Shown here: positions 19,632 to 28,900 of the stretch, piece after piece
Position numbering within the stretch: the first letter of the stretch is position 1
Layout of the letters: every line of letters starts with the position of its first letter
Assembly: GCA_951394045.1 (NCBI GenBank)
Contig: OX595998.1
Span: forward strand, 310,001-374,000
Direction: 5' to 3'
Source: Nitzschia sp. DOCU1
Lineage: Eukaryota; Bacillariophyta; Bacillariophyceae; Bacillariales; Bacillariaceae
Length of the DNA stretch: 64,000 bases
Notes under the pieces: model-generated
What the model was told of the DNA's origin: nothing
The model's input: the letters and a program-made list of their open reading frames with translations, nothing else
The model's database searches: none
Position numbers and translations under genes: made by a program

Positions 19632-20298
19632 AGAACAAGGGGGCCCATATCTAGTTTTGCTTGTTCTTACTAGTACTAGTTTTTCTCCTTGTGCCTTCTC
19701 TTTTGTGGCCCTCACTCTAGGTCTACTTTCCAAAAACTGGGTAGAGATAGTGCAGACTTCTTGCAAGGAACCCAAGAACGGGACGTTCCATGAACTATTA
19801 TGTATACGACTCATGCGTGTAGAGATAGCTGGTGCCGAGAAAGATCGTTGTCATTAATGATACACACTGTTGACGATGTCAGTAGTTGGGACGTTGAAGA
19901 ATGCAACCACCCAATGAACCATGGTCATGTCGGGGCTTGCCTTTTCCTAATTTGGCGGGTTACTAGCTACGTACTGTGCAGCAGGTGGGGAAGATTCGCA
20001 CGCGCGACGACGACGACACTATCGCCTGCAGAAATGGCCGGTAGTACTTCTGCTGATTCTACCAGGACTACAAGCGACGATTATCAAAGTTTCGTGGGCA
20101 CTCAACAAAATTCTTGCTGCCTGGCAAAGGCGACACGGTCATGAGATTTTCATCTACTACTCTCATATGTTATTCTACAAAAGGCAGAAGTCCCTTACTA
20201 AAGAAATTCCGGTGAGACGAAGAAGGACGGCCAGTGATCAATAGCAGCAGGATCAATAAACAGGAGGGATTGAGCAGAAACATAAACTGATGGCAATG
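19632..20298. other. intergenic region between convergent genes, contains dispersed repeat copy A
   Basis: 667 bp between the OCRE gene and the 3' end of the minus-strand glycosyltransferase gene. Bases 19685-19830 are a copy of a repeat also present at 23191 and 23420. The remainder shows nothing I can support as a gene. Confidence 0.55.
19685..19830 (+). repeat. dispersed direct repeat, copy A
   Basis: About 146 bp starting CTCCTTGTGCCTTCTCTTTT and ending GAGATAGCT. It matches 23191-23356 along its length with small indels (shared blocks include GTAGAGATAGTGCAG, GGAACCCAAGAACG and TATGTATACGACTCAT). No coding content or terminal repeats seen. Confidence 0.75.
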
Positions 20299-22200
20299 TC
20301 AGCGCGAATAATGGACTGCGAACCAGAGGAATTTTCCAATTTTTTCGTTGCCATTTTGAACCTGCGAAAGAACAGCTTTCATGCCTTGACGACTAATGGT
20401 GAAAGGATGATTCCCACGAGACCCATGCTTGGTACAATCCCAGGGCTCAATTGTGTCCATGCCGTTCTTGTTAAGTAGGGGCATCGCAGGGTCGGACTGC
20501 CACTGAAACATATTCCAGGATTGGCCCTTCTTCTTGGTGAGAATGTCCAATTGATTGGCCCACTCGGCCGCAAACAATCTTGGAATAAAGTTTGTGGTGT
20601 TTGGAACAATGAGTGCCGCATCATGGCCGGCCGTATAGGCTTCTTGGATTGCCATGACACCAGCTAGTGTTTCCGACAAGAAGCTCAAAGTTTCATTCCC
20701 GCCGCCGTCTTTGACGACACGTGTGAAATTTTGCAGATTGGCCAGCTCTAACTCTGTTTCGTTCCAAAAGGATAAGGTCCCATTGGCAATCATTTCTGAT
20801 ATTGTGACAAGGTCGATCAATGGAATCTCGACAAAAGTGGTTGGACTATCCTTTGGGTCCCGAGAATCCATGATCGATGATTGCTTTGCAATGTGCTGGC
20901 TTCCTGCGATCTTATAGATGTGGAGCTTTCTCCCGCTGGTCGTGGGGCGGTCCCATATCATCTTGTCCCGATCCTGATTCATCATGGGAGCTCGGTAGCT
21001 ATACTTTGCCAGATCGGCGTGAATATCGAGTTCCCCGCGGTCGTAGGGCTTACACTTGAGCGGGTGGATCAACGAAGCCGTTCCGAAATTGCGAATCTTA
21101 TGCGGCGTGACGGCTATGCCAAATCGATTCACGCCTACTTTGGTAGGATCCATGGGACGAATGGTCATGTTATTCAAAATGGCAAACTGAGCCGGGACCG
21201 CCTCGTGATGCCCATAAATCAGCCCCCCTTCTAATTCTGGAAGTATTCGTTTGGCGTATCGTTTGGAGACTCGAGTCAGCATATACCCAATCTGGAGTGG
21301 TGCTATAGCTCGGCAGGACCCACCGGGAAAGCGACACCGCCGAAAGCGCCCCCATATCCCCCTTTGGTGCAAGAGAGTTATCGGAACTAGATCTGAAACG
21401 TGGTCTCGGGCCTCATCTTGAAACAGTTCAATCCATGGTCCCGTGTACCATACGTCATTCTCTATGAGCCAGACAAAGTCGTACTTTTCTGCCTGGGGCC
21501 CTGCCACGAACCGAAGAAAGCTACTTTTACTGGTCCCCGCAACGGCATCATCGAAGCCCTCGATGAACCCCGTGGTCGATTGTTCTACGAGCTGCACAGT
21601 TCCAGGAAGACTCCGAATGTTGGACAAGCTCATGTTACGAGCTTGCTCGTCGAGCTTGGAATGAGCATGGGAGATCCAAATGTCCACGCCAGGAGTCGTT
21701 TCAATCAAGTGCTTCAAACGGGCTCGTTCACATTCGGTTAGAACCCCCTTGTAGGTGACAAAGATAGCTGTTTTTTTAAGTCGATCTTTGATCACTTGAG
21801 GCAATGCTTCGTAGTAGGATCGAATACCGAAAGAATCGGTGCTGTTCTTTGGATCCGTCGTCGGAACGCCGGTCAATGGAAGACGCTCCCTCTCCAGCTG
21901 GGTGTGCTCACTGCTGACTGCTTCTTCTTTTCCTTCTTCTCGGTGGCCAGTGGTGGTGCTGATATTCTTGTTAGTCATGCTGAGGCCGCCACCGCCGCTG
22001 CTGTCACCAGCGAAAGAAAGTTCCAAATAATCCTTCGTCCTCACGTCCGAATAATCCTTCCAACTCACGCCGAACATGCCATGGGCACATACAAAAAAGA
22101 CTATCAGGACGAAAAATTTTACAGAACGCCTGATGAGGTTCTTGGGAGCAGAAGCGGGGGAGGGGTCCTCCTCTGTCTTGGAGGACGATGATATCATCAT
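20299..22200 (-). CDS. type II membrane glycosyltransferase-like protein with a second, GT25-like C-terminal module
   Basis: 633 residues; start chosen at the first ATG (ATGATGATATCA). A short basic cytosolic N-terminus precedes one hydrophobic anchor (~29-45, FFVLIVFFVCAHGMFG), as in Golgi type II transferases. The main domain (~130-390) has TAIFVTYKG, DIWISHAHS, then an acidic FVWLIENDVWYTGPW block in the place of a DXD site, and GRFRRCRFPGGSC. The C-terminal part (~510-630) resembles GT25/LPS-type transferases in its MAIQEAYTAGHDAALIV segment, but the residues where GT25 enzymes have EDD read PNTTN. This second module is therefore probably not catalytic. Several NxT/NxS sequons fit a lumenal location. 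Sugar donor and acceptor cannot be told. Confidence 0.75.
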   Translation of the reverse strand: MMISSSSKTEEDPSPASAPKNLIRRSVKFFVLIVFFVCAHGMFGVSWKDYSDVRTKDYLELSFAGDSSGGGGLSMTNKNISTTTGHREEGKEEAVSSEHTQLERERLPLTGVPTTDPKNSTDSFGIRSYYEALPQVIKDRLKKTAIFVTYKGVLTECERARLKHLIETTPGVDIWISHAHSKLDEQARNMSLSNIRSLPGTVQLVEQSTTGFIEGFDDAVAGTSKSSFLRFVAGPQAEKYDFVWLIENDVWYTGPWIELFQDEARDHVSDLVPITLLHQRGIWGRFRRCRFPGGSCRAIAPLQIGYMLTRVSKRYAKRILPELEGGLIYGHHEAVPAQFAILNNMTIRPMDPTKVGVNRFGIAVTPHKIRNFGTASLIHPLKCKPYDRGELDIHADLAKYSYRAPMMNQDRDKMIWDRPTTSGRKLHIYKIAGSQHIAKQSSIMDSRDPKDSPTTFVEIPLIDLVTISEMIANGTLSFWNETELELANLQNFTRVVKDGGGNETLSFLSETLAGVMAIQEAYTAGHDAALIVPNTTNFIPRLFAAEWANQLDILTKKKGQSWNMFQWQSDPAMPLLNKNGMDTIEPWDCTKHGSRGNHPFTISRQGMKAVLSQVQNGNEKIGKFLWFAVHYSR

Positions 22201-22336
22201 TGTGCTTACTACTAGTAATCAATTTCTTGTAATCTTGTTGCCTTGAACGAGAGGAAATGTCCCAAAGTCTTCTTGCCGCAGTGGATTTCATTGCAAAGAC
22301 TGCTCGCATATCATACAAGGAACGAAGCGCCAAGAG

Positions 22337-22947
22337 GATTACATAGAACCCCCCGTCCAGACTGGACTCATAACCCAAATCCCAGATCCACCCCCCCCTC
22401 TTTTTCCGAACCCATTTGACCCCTTTTCCCCCTCGTATTCAAATTTTTCAAATCGTTCCACCAGGCTTGCCCGGCTCGCCCATCATTGCCACCAATGCCA
22501 ACAATTGCTTCTTTCCTTTGTTCACAATGGTATTGATTCTCTACCTAGGTTGCAGTTGTGACAAGAAGAATGGCAACAACAAGTGGACCTTGTGCTAACC
22601 GCCCCCAACTGCACTTTTGGCGGTGTCGCGCAAAGCAACCACCAATGTCCCGACTGCGGCAAGAACATCCATGCTCCCTGTGGCGATGAAACTGATGATC
22701 TACATCTCGTGTTGTGTCCTCCATGCAAGACAAAGCGTCAACCGGTCATAGTTAATGAAGTTGTCCATACTAGTCACCATCCAGCACCAGCTCCCAACCT
22801 TCAATGTCGAGCAGCAGCCGGTAGTGCCCCCACCATCCACCAAAACAACAATGTTATGGAAGCTCATCAGCAAGCTCCGTCCGTCCGTCACCAGACGGTC
22901 CAAAAGGGTTATGAGTCCAGTCTGGACGTGGGGTTCTATACGTAATC
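22337..22947. mobile_element. 611-bp terminal-inverted-repeat element carrying a zinc-ribbon-like ORF fragment
   Basis: Bases 22337-22376 and 22906-22947 are inverted copies of each other over about 40 bp, differing by one 2-base indel and one or two substitutions. Both include GTCCAGACTGGACTCATAAC (or its complement) and both outer ends begin GATTAC. The size and long near-perfect ends fit a non-autonomous DNA transposon (MITE-like). No clear target-site duplication flanks it. Inside, an open frame encodes a Cys/His cluster (see separate entry). The left end lies only ~137 bp upstream of the start codon of the minus-strand glycosyltransferase gene, so it sits in that gene's promoter or 5'UTR. 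Confidence 0.75.
22562..22945 (+). pseudogene. zinc-ribbon-like ORF fragment inside the TIR element
   Basis: Open frame with no ATG (first possible near-cognate start GTG at 22583). It contains the pattern C-x13-CPDCGKNIHAPCG followed by C-x2-C, resembling a treble-clef or zinc-ribbon of the sort often found attached to transposases. The frame then runs through a His/Pro-rich linker into the right terminal repeat. It is most likely a remnant or captured exon of an autonomous parent element and unlikely to be a working gene on its own. Confidence 0.45.
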
Positions 22948-23190
22948 AGGACACCCGGTAGGTACTGCCTACGGTAGTTCTTACATCATGATCGGGTAGA
23001 GGTACAATAACAGTCGGCATTCTTGTTCATTCACGAACACAAAGAGGGCATATCAGCATTCATTCACCACTGTCTAACAGGGCACATGATGGGGGGCATG
23101 TCTCATCCTTGTTTTCATCCGATAGGAATTGGGGTTTCGCCACCACCATCCGAACTTTCTGCAAAGAAGCATGGGAAGTCCTAATTTTAG

Positions 23191-23356
23191 CTCCTTTTGC
23201 CTTCTCTTTTGAAGCCCTCACTCTCTAGTAAGTCTTTGTTCCAAAAACTAACTAGTAGAGTAGGTAGAGATAGTGCAGCCTTCTTGCCAGGAACCCAAGA
23301 ACGACGGGACATTCCATGAACTTTTATGTATACGACTCATACGTGCGGAGATAGCT
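23191..23356 (+). repeat. dispersed direct repeat, copy B
   Basis: About 166 bp in the same orientation as copy A at 19685-19830. It is longer by several small insertions, for example around 23222-23260. Confidence 0.75.
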
Positions 23357-23419
23357 ATATCCCCGATATTCCAATAGCTAATTCTGCTGGTTCTTCCATC
23401 TACAATAAAAGTTTCTTTC

Positions 23420-23556
23420 TCCTCCTTGGCCGCTCTCTCTCTCTCTCTCTCTTCTGAGCCCCTACTACATCGTTCAAGGAACTACCAGCTACTGCATATC
23501 CCATACGCGTAACTCGCCACTCAACGAACCACTATGTATGGGACTAGTGCGTAAAG
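23420..23556 (+). repeat. dispersed direct repeat, copy C (degraded)
   Basis: A weaker third copy immediately after copy B. It keeps CTCCTTGGC, a CCCTACTACAT segment, CAAGGAACTA and GAACCACTATGTATGGGACT, in the same order as in A and B. A CT microsatellite has expanded within it. Confidence 0.5.
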
Positions 23557-23745
23557 CAATTGGTAACTCTCCAAGATAACGGTTGTAATACCGTTAGCCA
23601 AAATGATGCCGCCGTTGGCCCGGCCGACGCGCGCCCATTTCACCGTTTCCCTGGCGGAATCCTTTCTTTTTCTGCATAAACTTGTTGATTTTAGCTATCG
23701 ATATCCCCTCTCTACTACTTTGTCTGTTTGGCACATGCACAAACC

Positions 23746-24759
23746 ATGAAGCGTCTCGCTACGAAACAGATGATGACAACGACCACGTTGTTGTTCCTTG
23801 CAGTGTGTCTTCTCTGGCGATCCACCCGCGTGGCACGACCATCGGTGCTGGCATCGGTGCTAGTGTACGACGAGGACGAGTCGGCAGCAACGACGACCAT
23901 ACCGACATCACCAGCACCAGCACCACTACTCAACACCACACGAGTGCTATTTTTAGTCATGGGACAAGCGAGGTATTTCGAAACGTGGCTCCACACCCTC
24001 CAAACCTTGACGAATGTTCGTGTTACAACGACGTTATTGTATGGATCCTATGACTGTGAGGTCGTGAATGTCACTTGTAGCGACGCCTGTCACACGCGTT
24101 TTATACCCAACACGACGTGGACCCAAGGTCGCAATGAACTCGCGGCTCAAGCCTTGTTGTTGGAACACTACGCTCACCAACGGTTTGACTATTGGATCTT
24201 TTTGGACGACGACGTCGAGATGCACTGTGACTACGAAAATTGTTGGAACGTCTTTTTGGAGCATCTACTAGAACTACCACCCCACGTCACGACCTTGACG
24301 GCCACGCATCGCTGGCCCGCCTCGGAGCAGTGGACTACCACGGCCAAACCCGATGCCATGCTGGCGGCCATGCCACGGTATGCTGTCGAGTACATGTTGC
24401 CCTATGTTTCCATCAAGCAAGGACGATCACAATGGCTCAGTCAAGGGGTTTGGAGTTGCATTATGCAGATGTGCTTTACGCCCGTATTGTTTGCGCCTTC
24501 TTTGTTTTTGACAAACGGAGACCATCGCCCTTACACAAGAGAAAACTTTCATGTCGTATTGATTTTTCAAACCGCTCTCGAATATCAAGCGTACTTGCCA
24601 GAACTGGCACCGCAGTGTTTGAGGAAAACATATGGACAATATAGTGATCTCGAGGTGTATGATAATCAAACGCTACCGAAAAAAACGTGTCAGGGTCCTC
24701 TGGTACGACGATTTCATGATTGGCAACGTGATATATTTCAAAAAGCAGGAATACAATAG
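23746..24759 (+). CDS. type II membrane glycosyltransferase-like protein with DDD motif
   Basis: The frame is open from a TTG at 23728, but the first ATG is 23746 (MKRLATKQMM), giving 337 residues. A hydrophobic anchor (MTTTTLLFLAVCLLW, ~10-24) follows a short basic N-terminus, giving Golgi type II topology. The folded part starts VLFLVMGQARYFETW. Further on, FDYWIFLDDDVEMHCD supplies a metal/nucleotide-sugar-binding DXD-type triad typical of GT-A transferases. Several Cys residues and NxT sequons suit the secretory lumen. I cannot assign it to a numbered CAZy family. It is separate in sequence from the neighbouring 633-residue protein, so this is not a simple tandem duplicate. Confidence 0.75.
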   Translation: MKRLATKQMMTTTTLLFLAVCLLWRSTRVARPSVLASVLVYDEDESAATTTIPTSPAPAPLLNTTRVLFLVMGQARYFETWLHTLQTLTNVRVTTTLLYGSYDCEVVNVTCSDACHTRFIPNTTWTQGRNELAAQALLLEHYAHQRFDYWIFLDDDVEMHCDYENCWNVFLEHLLELPPHVTTLTATHRWPASEQWTTTAKPDAMLAAMPRYAVEYMLPYVSIKQGRSQWLSQGVWSCIMQMCFTPVLFAPSLFLTNGDHRPYTRENFHVVLIFQTALEYQAYLPELAPQCLRKTYGQYSDLEVYDNQTLPKKTCQGPLVRRFHDWQRDIFQKAGIQ

Positions 24760-25400
24760 TCAGAAGATTATCAAGTCGCAAGAATAGCTCTACGACTATT
24801 TGAACGCGCGACGACTAAATCATACTACAACATAAGAGTTTTCTTTGCTACCCTCCTCTTGTCCATCATTGGAATCTAGGTAGATAGATGGAGCATTCTT
24901 ATTAATATCTCTAATAGCAGTACCTACCGATATAACAAAGTCCTACTATTAGCTTGCACTCCAGATAACTAGCTACATTGGACTAGAAGGACAACAGAGA
25001 AAGCACTGTCGACGATGGTAGGGGTGGCTACTTGTAGTACTGCCACACCTAAAACTACGAGCTACAATAGTTAGTAAGTGTAATGGAAGTAAATAAGAAA
25101 TTGTTATTAGAATAACGAAGTTGTCTATGTACCAAGAAAGTGCTTCGTTTGGAAAAGATGATGGGAGACGACCCCACAAAAGTATAGTAGTTAGCAAAGC
25201 TGGCAGCCATTAGCAGAAAGCGAAGATATATAAACAAACGCCCTGCTCTTCGTTGGCAGGCAGACAGGCAATGATGAGGCACGGGCATCATCATCGTGGC
25301 TGAAATCAGCCGTTTGTATGTACATGGGACTTTTTACAATAATGGCAGTAATGGAACATAGTAGAAATAGTAGTAGTAGGCTAGCTTGCTAGCAAACTGA
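24760..25400. other. intergenic region between convergent genes, no gene seen
   Basis: 641 AT-richer bases between the plus-strand transferase and the 3' end of the PAS gene. It holds only short open frames in all directions and several CTACTATTAG / GTAGTAG tracts. Confidence 0.5.
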
Positions 25401-26843
25401 CTACCCAATCGTTCCATATACTTGATGAAGGTGAGGATTGTGCTGAACGTCCTTGTTGGTACTACTGGCATTGCCGGTAGCAGCAGCCACGAAGCTACTC
25501 TCGACGTGGATAGTAGTAGGAATAGTCCCATGTAGCTTGACCAAGAGGTGAGAAATGCCACCTCTTGGATTACGATGCTTGTCGGTGACGGGGACCACTT
25601 GGAATTGGCAGGCTTTGTTATTCGATAACAGAAAGTTGCCTTGCATCATCCCAGTAGTACTGTCATCCTTGACGATGCGCTCGGGGGAAATTTGAAGCAG
25701 TGTCTCGACCGGTTTGCCAACAAAGGGAGTACTCGAGGTCTCACCCGACAAGTTGCAAAAGGCCTTGTTGGCATGAACCACACAAAAGGGCGGAGTTGCC
25801 AGAGTCACAAGTCTATGGCAGTGACAAGCAGCGGAATTGTGAGTTAGTACAAGAAGAGACAAGCAATCACAACCATGGAAAACGCGGCGAGCATAGTAAT
25901 ATACTTACTGAGCATCAGAAGTCAATGCAAGAGCGTCCTTAAGCTCAACGCCATATCCCAACGGTTGAATAGAGGGCGGAACCACGAGAAGACCCAAGTC
26001 GGGATCGTTGACGACTTCCCATCCATGGACACCCGACGATGGGGAGTGACGATCTCCTTCTGCTCCTCCCAACGCGGGAATCGTTCGAGCCAACGCCTGC
26101 CCCATCCATGGACCGGACAAGGTAAAGGGAATGGAGGGAATCGAGAAGGTGTTTTCCTGTAACGCCAATGAGCGAGGCGAGAGAGGCTTCTTTACTTCGT
26201 GTTCTTCCGAAAGGGTTCCAGCCGAAACGTGCTTGACCGAGCTGACATCAATGATTCTTGCTTTCTTGACGGGGCGTGGCGCAAATTCCTCTCGAAAAGC
26301 ATTCTCACGAGTAGTGGCTTCGGTTTCGGTGTTGTCATTCAAAAGGTCGATAATTTCACGGGCTTCTTCCCACAGATCCGAAGTAGGTCTCTCAAATTTG
26401 CCATTGACAGTGTCGCGGGCACGAAAGGCTTCATAGGCTTCTTCTCTTCGCAGGGCATCGATTGCCCGTTTCAAGAGGTGTTGCTTTTGCTGTAGAAAGG
26501 AGATTTCATTTTCGATGGAGGAATCGTCTGGGTCTTCTTCCGGGCTCTCTTCATCGGCTTTGGTAGTGTTGGATTCCGAAGAGTCCGCCGCCGAGGAGCC
26601 TTCTTCCCCGCTCAACGAGGACGACGAGTCACTGCCAGTGGCCTGCAGTTCAAAGTCGTCTACGAAGGCTTCGTTATCCGAAGAGTATCCCCCGGTGCTG
26701 CTTGTGGCGTCTCCGTCCGTGCTGCTCTTGACGCTGTTGCTGACATCAACATTGATGAACTTCATAAGACGTTCCGCCGACGCTTCAACCGCTTCATCGC
26801 GGGCCCCTTCGGCACTGGAAGTAGGATTAGAATAAGACACCAT
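25401..26843 (-). CDS. PAS-domain protein, two exons
   Basis: Join of 25909-26843 and 25401-25812 on the minus strand, 448 residues. Intron 25813-25908 (96 bp) has donor GTAAGTAT, branch-like TACTAAC and acceptor CATAG. The join gives an uninterrupted SDAQLVTLATPPFCVVHANK and so completes a PAS fold: APPFxVVHANKAFxNLSG, then GKPVETLLQ, then QFQVVPV, with a His/Asn-rich tail. PAS domains sense ligands, redox or light through a bound cofactor; the cofactor cannot be told here. The N-terminal half is acidic and Ser-rich (~50-115), with a helix ENEISFLQQKQHLLKRAIDALRREE at ~125-150 that might dimerise. No bZIP basic region, kinase or cyclase is attached. Start chosen at the ATG of MVSYSNP; an in-frame ATG at 26996 would add 51 residues that look like 5'UTR. 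Confidence 0.8.
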
Positions 26844-27314
26844 GGTATGATGATGATAGATAGATTTGGTTTGATGCTGGGATCGATTGATAGCGAGAGA
26901 GTAGAGAGCAATAGATGGGTCGGGCAAGTTTATGCGGGAGAGGACGGGATTGCTGTTTCGTGTGATGTCCAAAGAAGCCATTCGGCAATTTGGCATCGCG
27001 AAACAACATGTTAAATAAAAGGATGACGCCGTTGAGCGTTGCGTTTTTCTACATAACGATAGTTTAGATATGACGCATCATATATGCCTGGAATGATGTT
27101 GTCATTCCTTGTCAGCCGTTCTTTAGCCACTCAGATCATCTTAACAAATGACGCGTTAAAACGCAATATCGCTCGAACCATCTCAATTCACACAGGTCCA
27201 TGTGTACACCGACAGCCTTCTTAGCGTTATTATCAAAGTCGTATGACGGATGGACAGGACGAGTTGCGCTATCATCGTCTCGAGTGCGTCGTTTTGAATC
27301 AGTGTCTCAGTGAT

Positions 27315-27322
27315 TGACGTCA
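27315..27322. promoter_or_regulatory. CRE-like TGACGTCA palindrome
   Basis: Perfect 8-bp bZIP/CREB-type palindrome about 470 bp upstream of the PAS gene start. In diatoms, TGACGT-type elements are known in CO2/cAMP-responsive promoters. Whether this copy works is unknown. Confidence 0.35.
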
Positions 27323-27582
27323 TTCAAGACCGACATCACAGGTACCGGAAGGCCAAACGATACCCCCTGTAAGCTTCGCATCAGGATCACCAAGAACACA
27401 CCAAATTCAGTGTGAGAAACTGTGCCCGCCGACATTTGGACGCCGATGAATTCCAATATGTAGCGTTCACAAAGGAATAGGGATCGTTAATTAAACAATC
27501 CACCTGACACAACAAATCGTCTCTGTCGTCATTTTACGCACTCACTTTTTTCTCGTCGAGCAATGCGTGCGCACTTTCCCCG

Positions 27583-27592
27583 CTACCGGTAG
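27583..27592. repeat. CTACCGGTAG palindrome, copy 4
   Basis: Exact intergenic copy of the 10-bp palindrome. Confidence 0.6.
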
Positions 27593-28079
27593 TTTGATAA
27601 GAGAACAACTATTAATACATAACTACTGTATCTTGGACGATCGAAAAAGATCAATCTCTTCGCTCGCCGAATAGGTCATTCTGACGAGCCATCAGACTCG
27701 TTTGATTATCTTTAGCAGTCGGGGAAGATCATCAGCGCTAGACTGGTGCACGTCTACAGCAGACGAGGGCCATCTAGTAGCCACCGTCATCAAGGATTGC
27801 TATTACCGGCAGCTTGCAATGAGAAAGTTGGTGAATAATGACGGGTGACAGTGGTGATTCAACTTGTCAGCCAGTCTTGCATCGTCCACCAAGGAGAACA
27901 ATACGAGAAAATTAGAAGCATTGGACTACTATTCTGGTGGTCGCAACGCTTTGAAAAGCAATGTTGGTGCCCCGCTTCTGATGAATACACCACCAGCTAC
28001 AACTATGAGGACGCCGTAGGCCCTCTACGCTAGATAGTGAGTATTGCTAGTTGCGCTTACATTCAACAACCAACAAGCT

Positions 28080-28900
28080 TCACTGCTTGACACCCGCAGC
28101 ATCGTCGCCAATACCCATCACCACTTCTTTGTCACGATAATCCGACAAAGGCACTAGTTTCCACAGTCCTTCATGCTGAACAAGTATCCATCCCAAGGAT
28201 AGTATGACACATTGCGATATCCAGTAAAGAGCTCCCAGTCGTGTCTGTAGGCCGTGTCATTGGTTAGGACGATACACAATAGTCATCAGTGCTGCCTTCA
28301 TTGAAAATCGCAAACAAAATCATTTTTTCAATACAAAGTCATCCTGTTTATAACGCTGAAGTAGCTGAACCGTTGCTTGTAACCTTCCAAGTCACTCTTC
28401 CCGCCCATCAGAGTCCTCCCAACAGGGCACCACGTCGGGGTTCTGTGAGGGTTCTTCCTCTCATTCCCAATGGATTTTCTGCAAATTAAGTTCGGAAACA
28501 GCGAATTGTCCTCATTATCGTCTGTCACCAACCAGCCCTAGTGCACAAGCCAAGCCCCAGTCGCGTTGCTGCATACATTCCAGTCTCATCTGCCACCACA
28601 GGAAGTTCGTGCAGCGTCTATCATTGCTTCAAAGAATCGGCGACTACTTATGTCCGGCCGCAAGGCGCCAAAAGTAGTTCTTGTACAAGGGCCACCCATA
28701 GTTATCAAACAGCGAGCCAACCTCTTGCGTTAATAGGCTGGATTCCGAGCTCAAAACCAACAAATCTCTTCCGTACGTGGTCCATCATTGGAAATCTCGG
28801 GACACGGTGGCTCAGTGCACTTGCACGTCCAGCTAAGGAAACAGGAGGTGTCAAACATGTCGGCGGCGGTCTGGGCTTACGCTACGTAGCAATAGTGGCA
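28080..28900 (-). pseudogene. decayed copy of the membrane EGF-like gene located at 33015-35361
   Basis: Reading the minus strand in shifting frames gives segments matching the C-terminal half of the intact gene in the same order. Near 28800 there is TEPPCPEISNDGPRT (intact: TEPPCPEISYDRRT). Near 28670 there is FDNYGWPLYKNYFW. Near 28310 there is DFVC. At ~28275-28170 there is LCIVLTNDTAYRHDWELFTG then YRNVSYYPWDGYLF (intact: CIVTNETAYNDEWELSTG, then YCNCSEYWDGPL). The end reads GIGDDAAGVKQ-stop (intact: GTCVDDDGILQ-stop). Stops and frameshifts break it many times, and most of the Cys residues that define the EGF-like parts are lost. Orientation is opposite to the intact copy, ~5 kb away. Homology to the N-terminal half is not evident; it may extend faintly to ~29100. 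Confidence 0.8.

Larger units (their letters stand above)
22948..23745. other. intergenic region with two further dispersed-repeat copies
   Basis: About 800 bp upstream of the second glycosyltransferase-like gene. Copy B (23191-23356) and degraded copy C (23420-23556) of the repeat seen at 19685 lie here, with a (CT)10 microsatellite at 23433-23452 inside copy C. No gene seen. Confidence 0.55.
26844..28079. other. long intergenic region upstream of the PAS gene
   Basis: 1.2 kb without a supportable gene. It contains a TGACGTCA palindrome (27315-27322), several TGACGC/TGACGG hexamers, and one CTACCGGTAG palindrome at 27583. Short open frames present on both strands lack recognisable content. 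Confidence 0.5.

Noticed and set aside
22004..22378. Minus-strand 124-codon frame starting in the transposon end
   Set aside because: It overlaps the transferase gene start in another frame and has no recognisable content beyond the element end; kept only as a finding about the ends.
27845..28033. Short plus-strand open frames in the gap before the secreted gene
   Set aside because: No motifs. Frames from ~28080 to 28900 are explained by a decayed minus-strand gene copy, and the others are too short to support.
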